DNA of 37,142 nt from Alphaproteobacteria bacterium (GTDB lineage: Bacteria; Pseudomonadota; Alphaproteobacteria; Sphingomonadales; Sphingomonadaceae). The notes below the pieces were generated by a model. That model saw only the letters and a program-made list of their open reading frames with translations, was not told the DNA's origin and did not search any database. Where the stretch lies: the NCBI GenBank assembly GCA_003241875.1, contig QBLU01000036.1, positions 1 to 37,142 of the forward strand, given 5' to 3'. Shown here in pieces: positions 9,791 through 18,134 of this stretch. Numbering within the stretch: the stretch's first letter is position 1; every line of letters begins with the position of its first letter. A program made the position numbers and the translations under genes.

Positions 9791-10738
9791 TCAGCCGAGC
9801 GCGAGGATCGCGGCCGCCACGGCCCCCGGTCGCACGTGATGGATCATGTGGCCGACGTCGGGCATCGCCTTGCCGGCCGCGGTGGACAGCTCGGCGACCA
9901 GGCGCTCCGACTGCCCCGACTGCTTCACCATCTTGTCGCCGTCGCCCCACAGCACGACGATCGGCAGCTTGAGCTCCCCATAGCGCTCGGCGAGGCGTGC
10001 GGCATTGGCCGGCATCTGGGCGCCGTCTTCCGCCGAGGCGCGAACCTGGCTCGGCCGCAGCATCAACCCGAAGGGCATGCCGTCACGAAAACCCGGCGTC
10101 ACCGCGGCCGGCGAAAAGACGAGCTTGTTGCCAAGTGGACCGATCAGCCGCGTCTGCACCGGGGCCCAGGCATCGGTGAACACCCGGCCGAGAAGTGGCA
10201 CCTCGGCGATGTTCAACAGCATCGCGTCGGGCCTTGCGGTCGGATAGTAATAGCCCGCCAGCAGCGCCAGGGCCTTGACTTCGGCGGGCCGTGCCAGCGC
10301 CCAGGCGATGGCGACCAGCGTGCCCCAGCTGTGGCCGACGACGATCGGCCGGGTCACGCCGATACGCTCCGCAGCGGTCGCCAGCAGTGCAGCCTGCGCC
10401 TCCGCCGTCCAGTCCCGGCCCTCGGGCCGCGCGGTATAGCCATAGCCCGGACGATCGAAGGCAATCACGCGGTGGGTCATCGCCAGGCGCTCCACCAGCC
10501 CGGCTGCGGCGAAATCCTGCACCAGCGAGCCATTGCCGTGGATAAGCACGATCGGATCGCCGCTGCCGCCGGTGTCGGTGTAATGGACGGTGACGCCGTC
10601 GACCTCGATCACGTCACCGATCGGCGGAAATTCGGCCTCGGCGGCCGCCGCCGCGCCCTGGTTCAGCACCGCCGCTGCGGCCAGCGCCACCACGCCGCCG
10701 GCCACCCAGGGGGCCACCGATCCTCGTTGTCCTGCCAT
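9791..10738 (-). CDS. Alpha/beta-fold hydrolase, exported or membrane-anchored
   Basis: 315 residues. Residues about 8-33 are a hydrophobic, alanine-rich signal or anchor segment, so it probably acts in the periplasm. The alpha/beta hydrolase core shows LIHGNG (oxyanion loop, 66-70), AFDRPGYGYTARP, the nucleophile elbow GHSWGT (S137), an acid in WGDGDKM (D266 or D268) and H297 in VGHMIHH. The lipase/haloperoxidase-like layout does not fix a substrate. A longer frame upstream to 11047 is a shadow over the M28 gene; the ATG at 10738, directly before the signal peptide, is the plausible start. It lies downstream of the M28 peptidase gene on the same strand, separated by a hairpin. Confidence 0.88.
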   Translation of the reverse strand: MAGQRGSVAPWVAGGVVALAAAAVLNQGAAAAAEAEFPPIGDVIEVDGVTVHYTDTGGSGDPIVLIHGNGSLVQDFAAAGLVERLAMTHRVIAFDRPGYGYTARPEGRDWTAEAQAALLATAAERIGVTRPIVVGHSWGTLVAIAWALARPAEVKALALLAGYYYPTARPDAMLLNIAEVPLLGRVFTDAWAPVQTRLIGPLGNKLVFSPAAVTPGFRDGMPFGLMLRPSQVRASAEDGAQMPANAARLAERYGELKLPIVVLWGDGDKMVKQSGQSERLVAELSTAAGKAMPDVGHMIHHVRPGAVAAAILALG

Positions 10739-10757
10739 GTCCGTAACCTTTGAATTA

Positions 10758-10805
10758 CACCGGGAAAGCCCAAGCAACCCGCCTCGGCGGTCGGGGTTCC
10801 CGGTG
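10758..10805 (-). terminator. long hairpin between M28 peptidase and hydrolase genes
   Basis: Nine-base perfect arms CACCGGGAA (10758-10766) and TTCCCGGTG (10797-10805) enclose further complementary GC-rich sequence (acccgcc...ggcggtcggg). It lies 20 bases past the M28 stop and 19 bases before the hydrolase start. There is no U-tract, so it may be an attenuator or stabilising stem rather than a terminator. Confidence 0.5.
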
Positions 10806-10824
10806 CAAGGCAGGCCACGTCGGG

Positions 10825-12135
10825 CTAACCGGGGAAGAATGCCCCCGCGACGCCCGGGTACACGACCGGGCTCGCCGTCCCGTCCGCGCCGACCGCCGAA
10901 ACGCCGAAGAACCAGGTGTCGATGTCGATGCCCTTCAGCGTCACTGAGGTTTCGCCCCCGGGCACCTCGCGGCTGTTCGTCCAGGCCGGCGCGGTCGTCG
11001 GACGCCACCAGACCCGGTACCTGGCAGCGGCCGGGACCGGCTGCCAACTGATCTTCGTGTCGGGCGAAACCTGGCCCTCGATCGTCACCCCCGCCGGCGT
11101 CGCGGGCGCCGTCGCCAGCGCTGCCAGCGCCGTGATGTTGAGCGTCGTCACCTTGGCCAGATAGGCGAAATCGACACCCGACAGCAGGTCGCCATAGGCA
11201 CGACCGTTCTCGGTGCGGATATTCTGGTGCTGGCGGTCGTAATTCTCCTGGCGCTCCGTGATGCGCACCGCGGGAAAGCCGGCCTGCAGCATCGGCACCT
11301 GGTCGCCGCCGCGGCCGAAACGGTCGGTGCGGTACACCTGCTCGACGGCGATGCCGGCCTTGCCCTGGAGGCCGGCGATGTAGCGCGACAGGTTGCGCGC
11401 CGGGCTGTCGACCTCGCCGCCGTTATAGCGGCGGCGGCTGGCTTCCTCCGGCGTCTCGGTCGCCCTGGTGCCTTCCGAGAACACCCGCACCGTCTTGTCG
11501 TCGCGGGCGCCGCCCGACCCCGTCGAATTGCCGACGATGTCGTTGTTGAGCACGGCCTGCACGCGCCAGCCCTTGGCCTTTGCCGTTTCGGCGAGCAGCG
11601 TGCCGCCGAACAGCCCCTGTTCCTCGCCCGACAGCACGGCAAAGACGATCGTCGCCGGGAATTTCTGCTTCGACAGCACCCGCGCCGCCTCGATCACCGC
11701 CGCGGTGCCCGAGCCATCGTCATTGGCGCCGGGCGCGTCGCCGACGGCGTCGAGCGGATCGGAATTGCGGCTGTCGATATGCCCCGAGATGATGACGACG
11801 CGGTTGGGGTCGCTGGTGCCCGGCAGGATCGCCATCACGTTGACGATCTCGGTCGGCACCGGCACCCGGGGGCCCGACACGGTCTTGGCCGGCGTCTCGA
11901 TGACCAGGCAACCGCCGCAGTCCTTTGAAAATTCGGCGAATCGCGACGCGGCATAGCGGCGGGCGGCGCCGATGCCGCGCGTTTCGGACCGGGTGTCCGA
12001 CAGCGTATGGCGGGTGCCGAAGCCGACCAGCCGGGTGATCGTCGCCTTCAGTTCGGCTTCTGACACCGGCGCCGGCGCAGCGTGCACCGCCCCCGATGCC
12101 AGCAGAATGGCGAGACCCGGTACAAGACGGCGCAT
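10825..12135 (-). CDS. Secreted M28-family zinc aminopeptidase with C-terminal Fn3-like domain
   Basis: 436 residues. The signal peptide MRRLVPGLAILLASGAVHA is cleaved before APAP. The M28 catalytic domain (about 25-335) carries the co-catalytic zinc set: H119 in SGHIDSR, D139 in GANDDGSG, E171/E172 in SGEEQGL, D199 in NNDIVGN and H303 in RQHQNIRT. The family removes N-terminal residues from peptides. Residues about 345-436 (TPAGVTIEGQVSPDTKISWQPV onward) look like a fibronectin-III-type beta-sandwich, common as an accessory domain in secreted hydrolases. ATG at 12135 is used because AGGGG precedes it and the signal peptide begins there. It is divergent from the P1 peptidase gene at 12238, with 102 bp between. 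Confidence 0.93.
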   Translation of the reverse strand: MRRLVPGLAILLASGAVHAAPAPVSEAELKATITRLVGFGTRHTLSDTRSETRGIGAARRYAASRFAEFSKDCGGCLVIETPAKTVSGPRVPVPTEIVNVMAILPGTSDPNRVVIISGHIDSRNSDPLDAVGDAPGANDDGSGTAAVIEAARVLSKQKFPATIVFAVLSGEEQGLFGGTLLAETAKAKGWRVQAVLNNDIVGNSTGSGGARDDKTVRVFSEGTRATETPEEASRRRYNGGEVDSPARNLSRYIAGLQGKAGIAVEQVYRTDRFGRGGDQVPMLQAGFPAVRITERQENYDRQHQNIRTENGRAYGDLLSGVDFAYLAKVTTLNITALAALATAPATPAGVTIEGQVSPDTKISWQPVPAAARYRVWWRPTTAPAWTNSREVPGGETSVTLKGIDIDTWFFGVSAVGADGTASPVVYPGVAGAFFPG

Positions 12136-12237
12136 AATCGATCGACCCCTGGATGTGATGTGCCCGACTGCCATGCGCCGCCGGGGCTGGCAACCGGGCA
12201 CCGCCTCGTCCTATCGTCGCGCGCAAAGGGGACAGCC

Positions 12238-13335
12238 ATGCTGCCGATCATCATCTCGCTGGCCGCCACAATCGCCGCAACGCCCGGCGAACGGCCGCGC
12301 TTCCGCGAGGCGGGCCTTGCCGTCGGCACGCTGCCGACCGGGCCGGTCAATGCCATCACCGATGTTCCCGGCGTCAGGGTGGGCCAGGTCACCCGGCATG
12401 ACGGCGACAACATTCGTACCGGCGTCACCGCCATCCTGCCCCACCCCGGCAATGTGTTTCAGGACAAGCTGCCCGCCGCCTTCTACCGCGCCAACGGCTT
12501 CGGCAAGTTCGCGGGGTCGCCCCAGATCGACGAGCTCGGCGAGATCGAAACGCCGATCGTGCTGACCAACACGCTCAACGTCGCCGAGGGCATCGCCGCC
12601 ACGGTCGAATGGACGCTGGCGCAGCCGGGCAACGCGGCGGTGCGGTCGGTCAACGCCGTTGTCGGGGAAACCAACGACAGCTATCTCAACGACATCCGCG
12701 GCCGCCACGTGACCAAGGCCGACGTCACCGCCGCCATCGCCGGCGCCGCGCCGGGCCCGGTCGCCGAGGGCAGCGTCGGCGCCGGCACCGGTACCCAGGC
12801 CTTCCAGTACAAGGGCGGCATCGGCACCAGTTCGCGCCGGCTGGCGAACGGCTGGACCGTCGGGGTGCTCGTCCAGACCAACTATGGCGGCCGGCCGTCC
12901 ATCCTCGGCGTGCCGATCCCGCCGGCACCGGCGCGCACCGCCGACATCACGACCAGCATCGGCGGCGGCTCCATCGTCATGATCGTCGCCACCGATGCGC
13001 CACTGTCGGACCGCAACCTGGGCCGGCTGGCAAAGCGGGCCATCGTCGGCCTGGCGCGCACCGGCAGCATCATGGAAAACGGCTCGGGCGATTTCGTGCT
13101 GGCCTTCTCCACCGCCGCCGAGGTCCGCCGCACGCCGGCCCGCCGGACGGCCGTGGCGACGGTCGCCGACGTGCCCAACGACGGCATGAACGACCTGTTC
13201 GTCGGCGTCGCCGATGCGACCGAGGAGGCGATCTACAACGCCATGTTCAAGGCATCGGCGGTCACAGGCAACGGCCACCGGCTGGACCCGATCGACCTGA
13301 AGACGGTGATCCCGCTGTTGAAAAGCCGGCGCTAG
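12238..13335 (+). CDS. P1-family (DmpA/BapA-like) self-processing aminopeptidase
   Basis: 365 residues. P1 (S58) enzymes are N-terminal-nucleophile hydrolases that cut themselves into alpha and beta chains, then release N-terminal amino acids, D-residues or beta-amino acids from small peptides. The predicted cleavage is Gly244-Ser245 in GGGSIVMIVATDAPLSD, matching the family's beta-chain start. NGSGDFVLAFST (281-292) and AITDVPGVRVGQVT (39-52) are further family blocks. The first 15 residues are hydrophobic and could be a short signal peptide, as in periplasmic BapA. ATG at 12238 has AGGGG 6 bases upstream; an upstream extension of the frame overlaps the divergent M28 start and is unlikely. 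Context suggests peptide scavenging together with the M28 enzyme. Confidence 0.93.
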   Translation: MLPIIISLAATIAATPGERPRFREAGLAVGTLPTGPVNAITDVPGVRVGQVTRHDGDNIRTGVTAILPHPGNVFQDKLPAAFYRANGFGKFAGSPQIDELGEIETPIVLTNTLNVAEGIAATVEWTLAQPGNAAVRSVNAVVGETNDSYLNDIRGRHVTKADVTAAIAGAAPGPVAEGSVGAGTGTQAFQYKGGIGTSSRRLANGWTVGVLVQTNYGGRPSILGVPIPPAPARTADITTSIGGGSIVMIVATDAPLSDRNLGRLAKRAIVGLARTGSIMENGSGDFVLAFSTAAEVRRTPARRTAVATVADVPNDGMNDLFVGVADATEEAIYNAMFKASAVTGNGHRLDPIDLKTVIPLLKSRR

Positions 13336-13380
13336 GCTCGCTGGCACGGACGCTGGCGCCCGCGCTGGCACCCGTCCGCA

Positions 13381-13454
13381 CCCGCTCAGGCTGAGCTTGT
13401 CGAAGCCGTGTTCAGGCTGCATCTAACGGCTTCGACAAGCTCAGCCTGAGCGGG
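13381..13454. repeat. long perfect inverted repeat, family A, between convergent genes
   Basis: Arms 13381-13409 and 13426-13454 are perfectly complementary over 29 bases, with a 16-base loop. Each arm also contains the smaller palindrome GCTCAGGCTGAGC. It lies between the P1 peptidase (plus) and the OYE gene (minus), where it could end transcripts from both sides. The core matches 8974-8995 and 19360-19437. Confidence 0.9.
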
Positions 13455-13483
13455 CTTTGTGGTTCACCCGAGTTGAAACCGCC

Positions 13484-14581
13484 CTAGCGCGCAAACAGCT
13501 TCGTCAACCCCCGCGGCTGGCAGCGCTGGTATTGGTCCGCCGCCCAAACGCTCGCCCCCAGCTTCGCCGCTGCATGCCAGGGCCAGCGCGGGTCATAAAG
13601 GATCGCCCTCGCCAGCGCGATCATGTCGGCGTCACCGGTGCCGATGATGGCCTCGGCCTGCTCGGGCTCGGTGATCAACCCGACGGCGATGACGGGGATG
13701 CCGACCGCGGCCTTGATCGCCCGTGCCAGCGGCACCTGATAGCCGGGCCCGACCGGGATTTTCTGCAGCGACGACAGGCCGGCGCTCGACACATGGATGG
13801 CGGCGCACCCCCGGGCTTCGAGCGCGCGGCAAAAGGCGATGCTGTGTTCGATGTCCCAGCCGCCGTCCACCCAGTCGGTGCCCGACAGCCGCACCGTCAC
13901 CGGACGGCCGGCCGGGAACGCCGCGCGCACCGCGTCGAAGATCTCGAGCGGAAAGCGCATGCGGTTTTCGAGGCTGCCGCCATAGTCATCGGTGCGCTGG
14001 TTGCTGAGCGGCGACAGGAACTGGTGCAGCAGATAGCCGTGGGCCGCGTGGATCTCGACCAGGTCGATGCCCAGCCGCCCCGACCGCCGCGTCGCCTCGA
14101 CAAAGCCGCCGCGCACCCGCGCCATGCCGGCAGCGTCGAGCGCCGTCGGTGCGTTCTCGCTAGCGGCAAAAGGCAGATCGGAAGCCGATACCGTCTGCCA
14201 GCCGTTGGGCGCATCGGGCGCGATCTGCGCGCCGCCAACCCAGGGCAGGTCGGTCGAGGCCTTGCGCCCGGCATGCGCCAGCTGGATCGCCACCGGCATC
14301 GGCGAGTGGCAGCGGATGCTGGCGAGGACGCCGGCGAGCGCCGCCTCGGTCGCATCGTCGTAAAGGCCGCTGTCGCCATAGGAAATGCGACCTTCCGGCA
14401 CCACCGCCGTCGCCTCGATGACCAGCAGACCGGCGCCGGATTGCGCGAGGTTGCCGAGGTGCATCACGTGCCAGTCGGTCAGGCAACCATCGACGGCCGA
14501 ATATTGGCACATCGGCGCGATGACGATGCGGTTGGATAGCGTCAGGTCGCCAATGGCGATCGGCGTGAACAGTTTCGGCAT
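13484..14581 (-). CDS. NADH:flavin oxidoreductase, Old Yellow Enzyme family (YqjM-like)
   Basis: 365 residues, one FMN-binding TIM barrel. OYE enzymes reduce activated C=C bonds of enones, nitro-compounds and related electrophiles with NAD(P)H. The thermophilic-like/YqjM subclass is suggested by APMCQYSA (cysteine in the FMN loop), QLAHAGRKAS, and EIHAAHGYLLHQFLSPLSN followed by RTDDYGGSLENR. The substrate-binding pair is H173/H176 in HAAHGY by my count. The C-terminal ADMIALARAILYDPRWP is the phosphate-binding end. The start ATG has only a weak GAAAG ribosome site. The gene is divergent from the BVMO gene, 134 bp apart, so the two redox enzymes may share a control region. Confidence 0.94.
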   Translation of the reverse strand: MPKLFTPIAIGDLTLSNRIVIAPMCQYSAVDGCLTDWHVMHLGNLAQSGAGLLVIEATAVVPEGRISYGDSGLYDDATEAALAGVLASIRCHSPMPVAIQLAHAGRKASTDLPWVGGAQIAPDAPNGWQTVSASDLPFAASENAPTALDAAGMARVRGGFVEATRRSGRLGIDLVEIHAAHGYLLHQFLSPLSNQRTDDYGGSLENRMRFPLEIFDAVRAAFPAGRPVTVRLSGTDWVDGGWDIEHSIAFCRALEARGCAAIHVSSAGLSSLQKIPVGPGYQVPLARAIKAAVGIPVIAVGLITEPEQAEAIIGTGDADMIALARAILYDPRWPWHAAAKLGASVWAADQYQRCQPRGLTKLFAR

Positions 14582-14715
14582 GGACAGGCTTTCGATGGGA
14601 CAATGCGATTACGGGCGGCAACGCGCCGGCGTCAACGATTGCCCCAATTAGGCAGGTGGACACCCGCCCGCACGGCTCCATAATCCGGCAACAAGACCAA
14701 CATCGGGAAGTATGC

Positions 14716-16617
14716 ATGGCCGAACCGTTCAGCGACAGCGAAGCCGACATTGCCGCCCGGCTGGAGCCAGTGAACATCCCGGCGCTGCTGGCGACGCTGA
14801 TTCATTTCACCGGCAACGCCGATCACCTCGATGCCTATCCGCTGCCGGTCACCGATGTCAGCACCTGGGGCGATGAAAACGGCGGCATTCCGCTGGCAAA
14901 ACAGGCCGAGGCTCGCGCTCTGGCGGCGCATCACCTCGCCCGCTGGCGCGACGCCGGCTATCCGGCGCTGCCCCGCCCATCGGCCGCCGCGGTCGATCGC
15001 GCCATGCATTTCGTCGCCGGCGGCCAGGTGCCGGCAGAATATACCGACCTGCTGACCAGCGAGCTGCACCTCGACGGCACGCCGACCGCCAGCGGCATCA
15101 CCATCGACGCACCGGACGAGGCCAAGGCTGAATTCCCCGTCGTCGTCATCGGCGCCGGCATGTCGGGGCTGCTCGCCGGCATCGCGCTGAAGGAAGCCGG
15201 CATCCCCTTCACCATCATCGACGCTCAGGATCGCGTCGGCGGCACCTGGACCGCCAACCGCTACCCCGGTGTCCGCGTCGACACGCCCAACCATCTCTAC
15301 AGCTATTCGTTCGAGCCGGCGCATGAATGGCCTTACCGCTATTCAACCGGCGACGTGCTGCAAGGCTATTTCGAGCGTATCGCCGCCAAATACGGGTTGC
15401 ACGAGCACATCCGTTTCCGCACCCGCGTCGACGGCGCGACCTGGGACGGCAAGGCCTGGCAGGTGAAGCTCGACAGCGGCGAAACCCTGCCCGCCCGCGC
15501 CGTCATCAGTGCCGTCGGCCAGCTCAACACGCCGAAACTGCCCGACATCCCCGGCGTCGGCAGCTTTGCCGGCCCGGCCTTTCATTCGGCGCAATGGGAC
15601 GCCGGCGTCGACCTGAAGGGCAAGCGCGTCGCCGTCATCGGCACCGGCGCCAGCGCCTTCCAGATCGTCCCCGAGATCGCCGGTGATGTCGCCTCGCTGG
15701 CCATCTTCCAGCGCACTCCGCCCTGGCTGCTGCCGAGCGCCGTCTATCACGACAAGGTCCCCGACGGCGTGCGCTGGGCGCTCCGGCACATGCCCTTCTA
15801 CGCCAACTGGAACCGCTTCGGGCTGTTCTGGAGCCTGACCGAGTTCCTGCGCCCCGCGGTCGCGAGGACCGATGGCTGGAACCAGCCCGGGTCGCTGTCG
15901 CAGATGAACGCCGACCTCCGCATGCTGCTGGAGGCCGCGCTGGCGGCACAGCTCGGCGACCGGCCGGACCTGCTGGCCAAGTCGATCCCGCCCTATGCCC
16001 CCGGCGGCAAGCGCATGCTCGTCGACAACGGCGTCTGGGCGACCGCGTTGAAGCGCGACAATGTCGAGCTGATCACCGACCCGGTCGCGGCGGTCGAAGC
16101 CGGCGGCGTACGCCTCGCCTCGGGGCAATCGGTGGCGGTCGATGTCATCATCTACGCCACCGGCTTTACCGCGTCCGAGTTCCTGGTGCCGATGCACATC
16201 ACCGGCGAGAACGGCGTCGACCTGCGCACGCAATGGGATGGCGACGCGCGTGCCTATCTCGGCATGACGGTGCCGGGCTTTCCCAATTTCTTCATGATCT
16301 ACGGCCCCAACACCAACATCGTCGTCAACGGCTCGATCGTGTTCTTTTCGGAATGCTCGGTCCGCTACATCATGGGCTGTCTCAAGCTGCTGATCGAGGA
16401 GGGCAAGACCGCGCTGGAGCCGCGACCCGACGTAACCGCGGCCTTCAACGACAGGGTCGATGCCGAAAACGCCCGCATGGCCTGGGCCGCGCCCGACGTG
16501 AATAGCTGGTACAAGAATGCCAAGGGCCGGGTGGCGCAGAACTGGCCGTTCGCGCTTGTGGACTATTGGAACGCGACGCGGACGCCCGAAAAGGCCGATT
16601 TCGAGGTGACACCCTGA
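14716..16617 (+). CDS. Type I Baeyer-Villiger monooxygenase (4-hydroxyacetophenone monooxygenase-like)
   Basis: 633 residues. Type I BVMOs insert oxygen next to a ketone, using FAD and NADPH. The FAD Rossmann motif is GAGMSG (146-151), the NADPH Rossmann is GTGASA (309-314), and the BVMO fingerprint FxGxxxHxxxW(P/D) is intact as FAGPAFHSAQWD (284-295). The 140-residue stretch before the FAD motif and the total length resemble HAPMO rather than the shorter cyclohexanone monooxygenases. GGTWTANRYPGVRVD and YATGF-type segments are also typical. ATG at 14716 follows GGGAAG 7 bases upstream. The stop overlaps the downstream HAD gene start. Substrate unknown; an aryl ketone is a reasonable guess from the HAPMO-like architecture only. 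Confidence 0.93.
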   Translation: MAEPFSDSEADIAARLEPVNIPALLATLIHFTGNADHLDAYPLPVTDVSTWGDENGGIPLAKQAEARALAAHHLARWRDAGYPALPRPSAAAVDRAMHFVAGGQVPAEYTDLLTSELHLDGTPTASGITIDAPDEAKAEFPVVVIGAGMSGLLAGIALKEAGIPFTIIDAQDRVGGTWTANRYPGVRVDTPNHLYSYSFEPAHEWPYRYSTGDVLQGYFERIAAKYGLHEHIRFRTRVDGATWDGKAWQVKLDSGETLPARAVISAVGQLNTPKLPDIPGVGSFAGPAFHSAQWDAGVDLKGKRVAVIGTGASAFQIVPEIAGDVASLAIFQRTPPWLLPSAVYHDKVPDGVRWALRHMPFYANWNRFGLFWSLTEFLRPAVARTDGWNQPGSLSQMNADLRMLLEAALAAQLGDRPDLLAKSIPPYAPGGKRMLVDNGVWATALKRDNVELITDPVAAVEAGGVRLASGQSVAVDVIIYATGFTASEFLVPMHITGENGVDLRTQWDGDARAYLGMTVPGFPNFFMIYGPNTNIVVNGSIVFFSECSVRYIMGCLKLLIEEGKTALEPRPDVTAAFNDRVDAENARMAWAAPDVNSWYKNAKGRVAQNWPFALVDYWNATRTPEKADFEVTP

Positions 16618-17318
16618 GCCCGAAGGCCCTCGCCTTCGACGTCTTCGGCACCGTCGTCGACTGGCGGTCGAGCATCGCGCGCGCCGCCGCGCCGGTGCTG
16701 GCAGCGGCCGGGCGGAGCGATGTCGATGCCTTTGCCTTCACCGACCAGTGGCGGCAGCGTTATTTCCTGATGATGCGCGACGTCGGCAAATCGACACGCG
16801 GCTTCGTCAAGCTTGACGTGCTGCACCGCGAGATGCTCGACGCCGTGCTGGCCGCCATGGACATCGCGCTCGGCGAGGCGGAACGGCAGGAGTTGACGCT
16901 CGCCTGGCACCGGCTCGACCCCTGGCCCGATAGTGTCGAGGGCCTGACCCGGCTGAAGCGCAACTTTCCGATCGTAACCTGCTCCAACGGCCATATTGCG
17001 CTGCTGGTCGCCATGGCCCGCCACGCCGGCCTGCCCTGGGATGCCATCCTCGGCGCCGAGATCGCCGGCGCCTACAAGCCGGCAAAGATCGCCTATCAGG
17101 CGACGGCGGCGGCGCTCGACATTGCGCCGGGGGAGCTCTGCCTCGTTGCCGCGCATCACGGCGACCTGGCGGCGGCACGGGCGGCCGGGCTGCAATGCGC
17201 CTTTGTCCATCGCCCGATGGAATATGGCGGCGCCCCGGCGCCTGACCTCGCCTATGCGGCGGCATGGGAATATCGCGCGACGAGTTTGCTCGACCTGGCG
17301 GATCAGTTGGGCTGCTGA
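16614..17318 (+). CDS. Haloacid dehalogenase type II-like HAD hydrolase, probable CTG start
   Basis: About 234 residues. HAD type II enzymes hydrolyse 2-haloacids through an aspartyl ester. The nucleophile D9 sits in FDVFGTVVDW, the second motif is CSNGH, the lysine is in YKPAKIAYQ, and the acidic motif is HHGDLAAARAAGLQ. No ATG lies near the expected N-terminus. The CTG at 16614 overlaps the BVMO stop as CTGA and has GAGGTG 5 bases upstream, and it gives an N-terminus (x-SPKALAFDVFG) where this family usually begins. The alternative is a TTG at 16566, 48 bases inside the BVMO gene. Overlap with BVMO suggests coupled translation and a shared pathway. Actual dehalogenase activity is not proven by motifs alone. 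Confidence 0.85.
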   Translation: MSPKALAFDVFGTVVDWRSSIARAAAPVLAAAGRSDVDAFAFTDQWRQRYFLMMRDVGKSTRGFVKLDVLHREMLDAVLAAMDIALGEAERQELTLAWHRLDPWPDSVEGLTRLKRNFPIVTCSNGHIALLVAMARHAGLPWDAILGAEIAGAYKPAKIAYQATAAALDIAPGELCLVAAHHGDLAAARAAGLQCAFVHRPMEYGGAPAPDLAYAAAWEYRATSLLDLADQLGC

Positions 17319-17328
17319 ACCCCACCGC

Positions 17329-17420
17329 CGTCATCCCCGCGCAGGCGGGGATCCATCGCCCGCACTTCGTCACGCGTGATCAAGGTCGGGTGATGGATCC
17401 CCGCCTGCGCGGGGATGACG
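17329..17420. repeat. inverted repeat, family B (GTCATCCCCGC type)
   Basis: Arms 17329-17357 and 17392-17420 are perfectly complementary over 29 bases; pairing resumes for 4 more after one mismatch. Each arm contains its own CCCCGCGCAGGCGGGG-type hairpin. It begins 10 bases after the HAD stop and lies between convergent transcripts. Different in sequence from family A. Confidence 0.9.
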
Positions 17421-17446
17421 TGAAGTGGAGCGACGTCCGCCACAAC

Positions 17447-17483
17447 AAAAAAAGGGCGTGGGGACTGGCCCCACGCCCTTTTT
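17447..17483 (-). terminator. Rho-independent terminator of cspA-infA (bidirectional form)
   Basis: A 10-bp perfect GC-rich stem (GGGCGTGGGG / CCCCACGCCC, 17454-17463 and 17469-17478) with a five-base loop. It has seven A on one side and five T on the other, so on the minus strand the stem is followed by seven U. It lies 34 bases after the infA stop; the flanking runs would also work for the plus-strand HAD transcript. Confidence 0.93.
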
Positions 17484-17516
17484 CCGAATTCCGGATCACC
17501 AAGGATCCGGCCGTCG

Positions 17517-17777
17517 CTAGCGCCGGAAAAACCGCCTCTGGTTCATCGGCATGGGCGCGGTCTTCTCACGGAAGACGATGCGACCCTTGTCGAGGTCATA
17601 AGGCGTCATTTCGACATGAACCCGGTCGCCGACGATCGAGCGGATGCGGTTCTTGCGCATCTTGCCCGCCGTATAGGCGATGATTTCATGCTCGTTTTCC
17701 AAACGTACGCGGAAACGGCCGTCGGGCAGGATCTCGGCGATCACGCCCTCGATCTTGATAACCTCTTCTTTCGGCAT
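17517..17777 (-). CDS. infA: Translation initiation factor IF-1
   Basis: 86 residues, an S1-like OB fold that binds the 30S A site during initiation. Family blocks: EDVI-like [64 protein letters not shown]. coli IF-1 is 72 residues; the extra C-terminal tail here ([15 protein letters not shown]) is basic and seems to be a lineage extension. The gene begins 9 bases after the cspA stop, so the two are co-transcribed. I see no clear Shine-Dalgarno before the ATG (upstream reads taagacgcgctt), so translation may depend on re-initiation from cspA. A strong terminator follows. Confidence 0.97.
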   Translation of the reverse strand: MPKEEVIKIEGVIAEILPDGRFRVRLENEHEIIAYTAGKMRKNRIRSIVGDRVHVEMTPYDLDKGRIVFREKTAPMPMNQRRFFRR

Positions 17778-17786
17778 AAGCGCGTC

Positions 17787-17993
17787 TTAGGCCATCGAAA
17801 GATTGACAGCCGAAGCGCGGCCCTGGCGATCGTTCTCGAGATCGAAAACAACCTTGGCGCCTTCGGCGAGGTCGGAAAGACCGGCACGCTCGACGGCCGA
17901 GATGTGGACGAAGACGTCCTTGGAAGCGCCATCGGGAGCAATGAAGCCATAACCCTTGGTGGCATTGAAGAATTTGACTGTGCCAGTGGCCAT
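17787..17993 (-). CDS. Cold-shock protein, CspA family
   Basis: 68 residues, a single cold-shock OB fold that binds single-stranded RNA and can melt secondary structure. RNP1 is KGYGFIAPD and RNP2 is DVFVHIS, both intact, after the usual [14 protein letters not shown] start. The ATG at 17993 has AAAGG 8 bases upstream. It heads the cspA-infA operon, which pairs an RNA chaperone with an initiation factor. The leader upstream can form hairpins (see 18026-18067), consistent with post-transcriptional control. Confidence 0.96.
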   Translation of the reverse strand: MATGTVKFFNATKGYGFIAPDGASKDVFVHISAVERAGLSDLAEGAKVVFDLENDRQGRASAVNLSMA

Positions 17994-18025
17994 GTCAGTA
18001 ACCTTTACGTTCGTTTAGAAATTTC

Positions 18026-18067
18026 GCCGGAAACAGTCCGGCAAAATGCTTGTTGGACCGTTCGGTC
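18026..18067 (-). promoter_or_regulatory. structured 5' leader of cspA-infA
   Basis: Two short perfect stem-loops: GCCGGA/TCCGGC (18026-18031 with 18037-18042, 5-base loop) and GACCG/CGGTC (18056-18060 with 18063-18067). They lie 33-74 bases upstream of the cspA start. Cold-shock leaders are often temperature-sensitive RNA structures in the family; that role here is inference. Confidence 0.4.
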
Positions 18068-18134
18068 GAAGAGGGGGCCGAAGCACCGCGGATCGCTTGC
18101 AGGCACCTTCGCGCCAGCGGCCAATGCGCGTCTT

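Noticed and set aside
10758-10805. Known riboswitch in the hydrolase leader
   Set aside because: I could not match the conserved bases of any class I know; only a hairpin is supported.
17329-17420. Family B inverted repeat as an insertion-sequence end or MITE
   Set aside because: No transposase, no target-site duplication that I can see, and the position between convergent genes fits an extragenic palindrome better.
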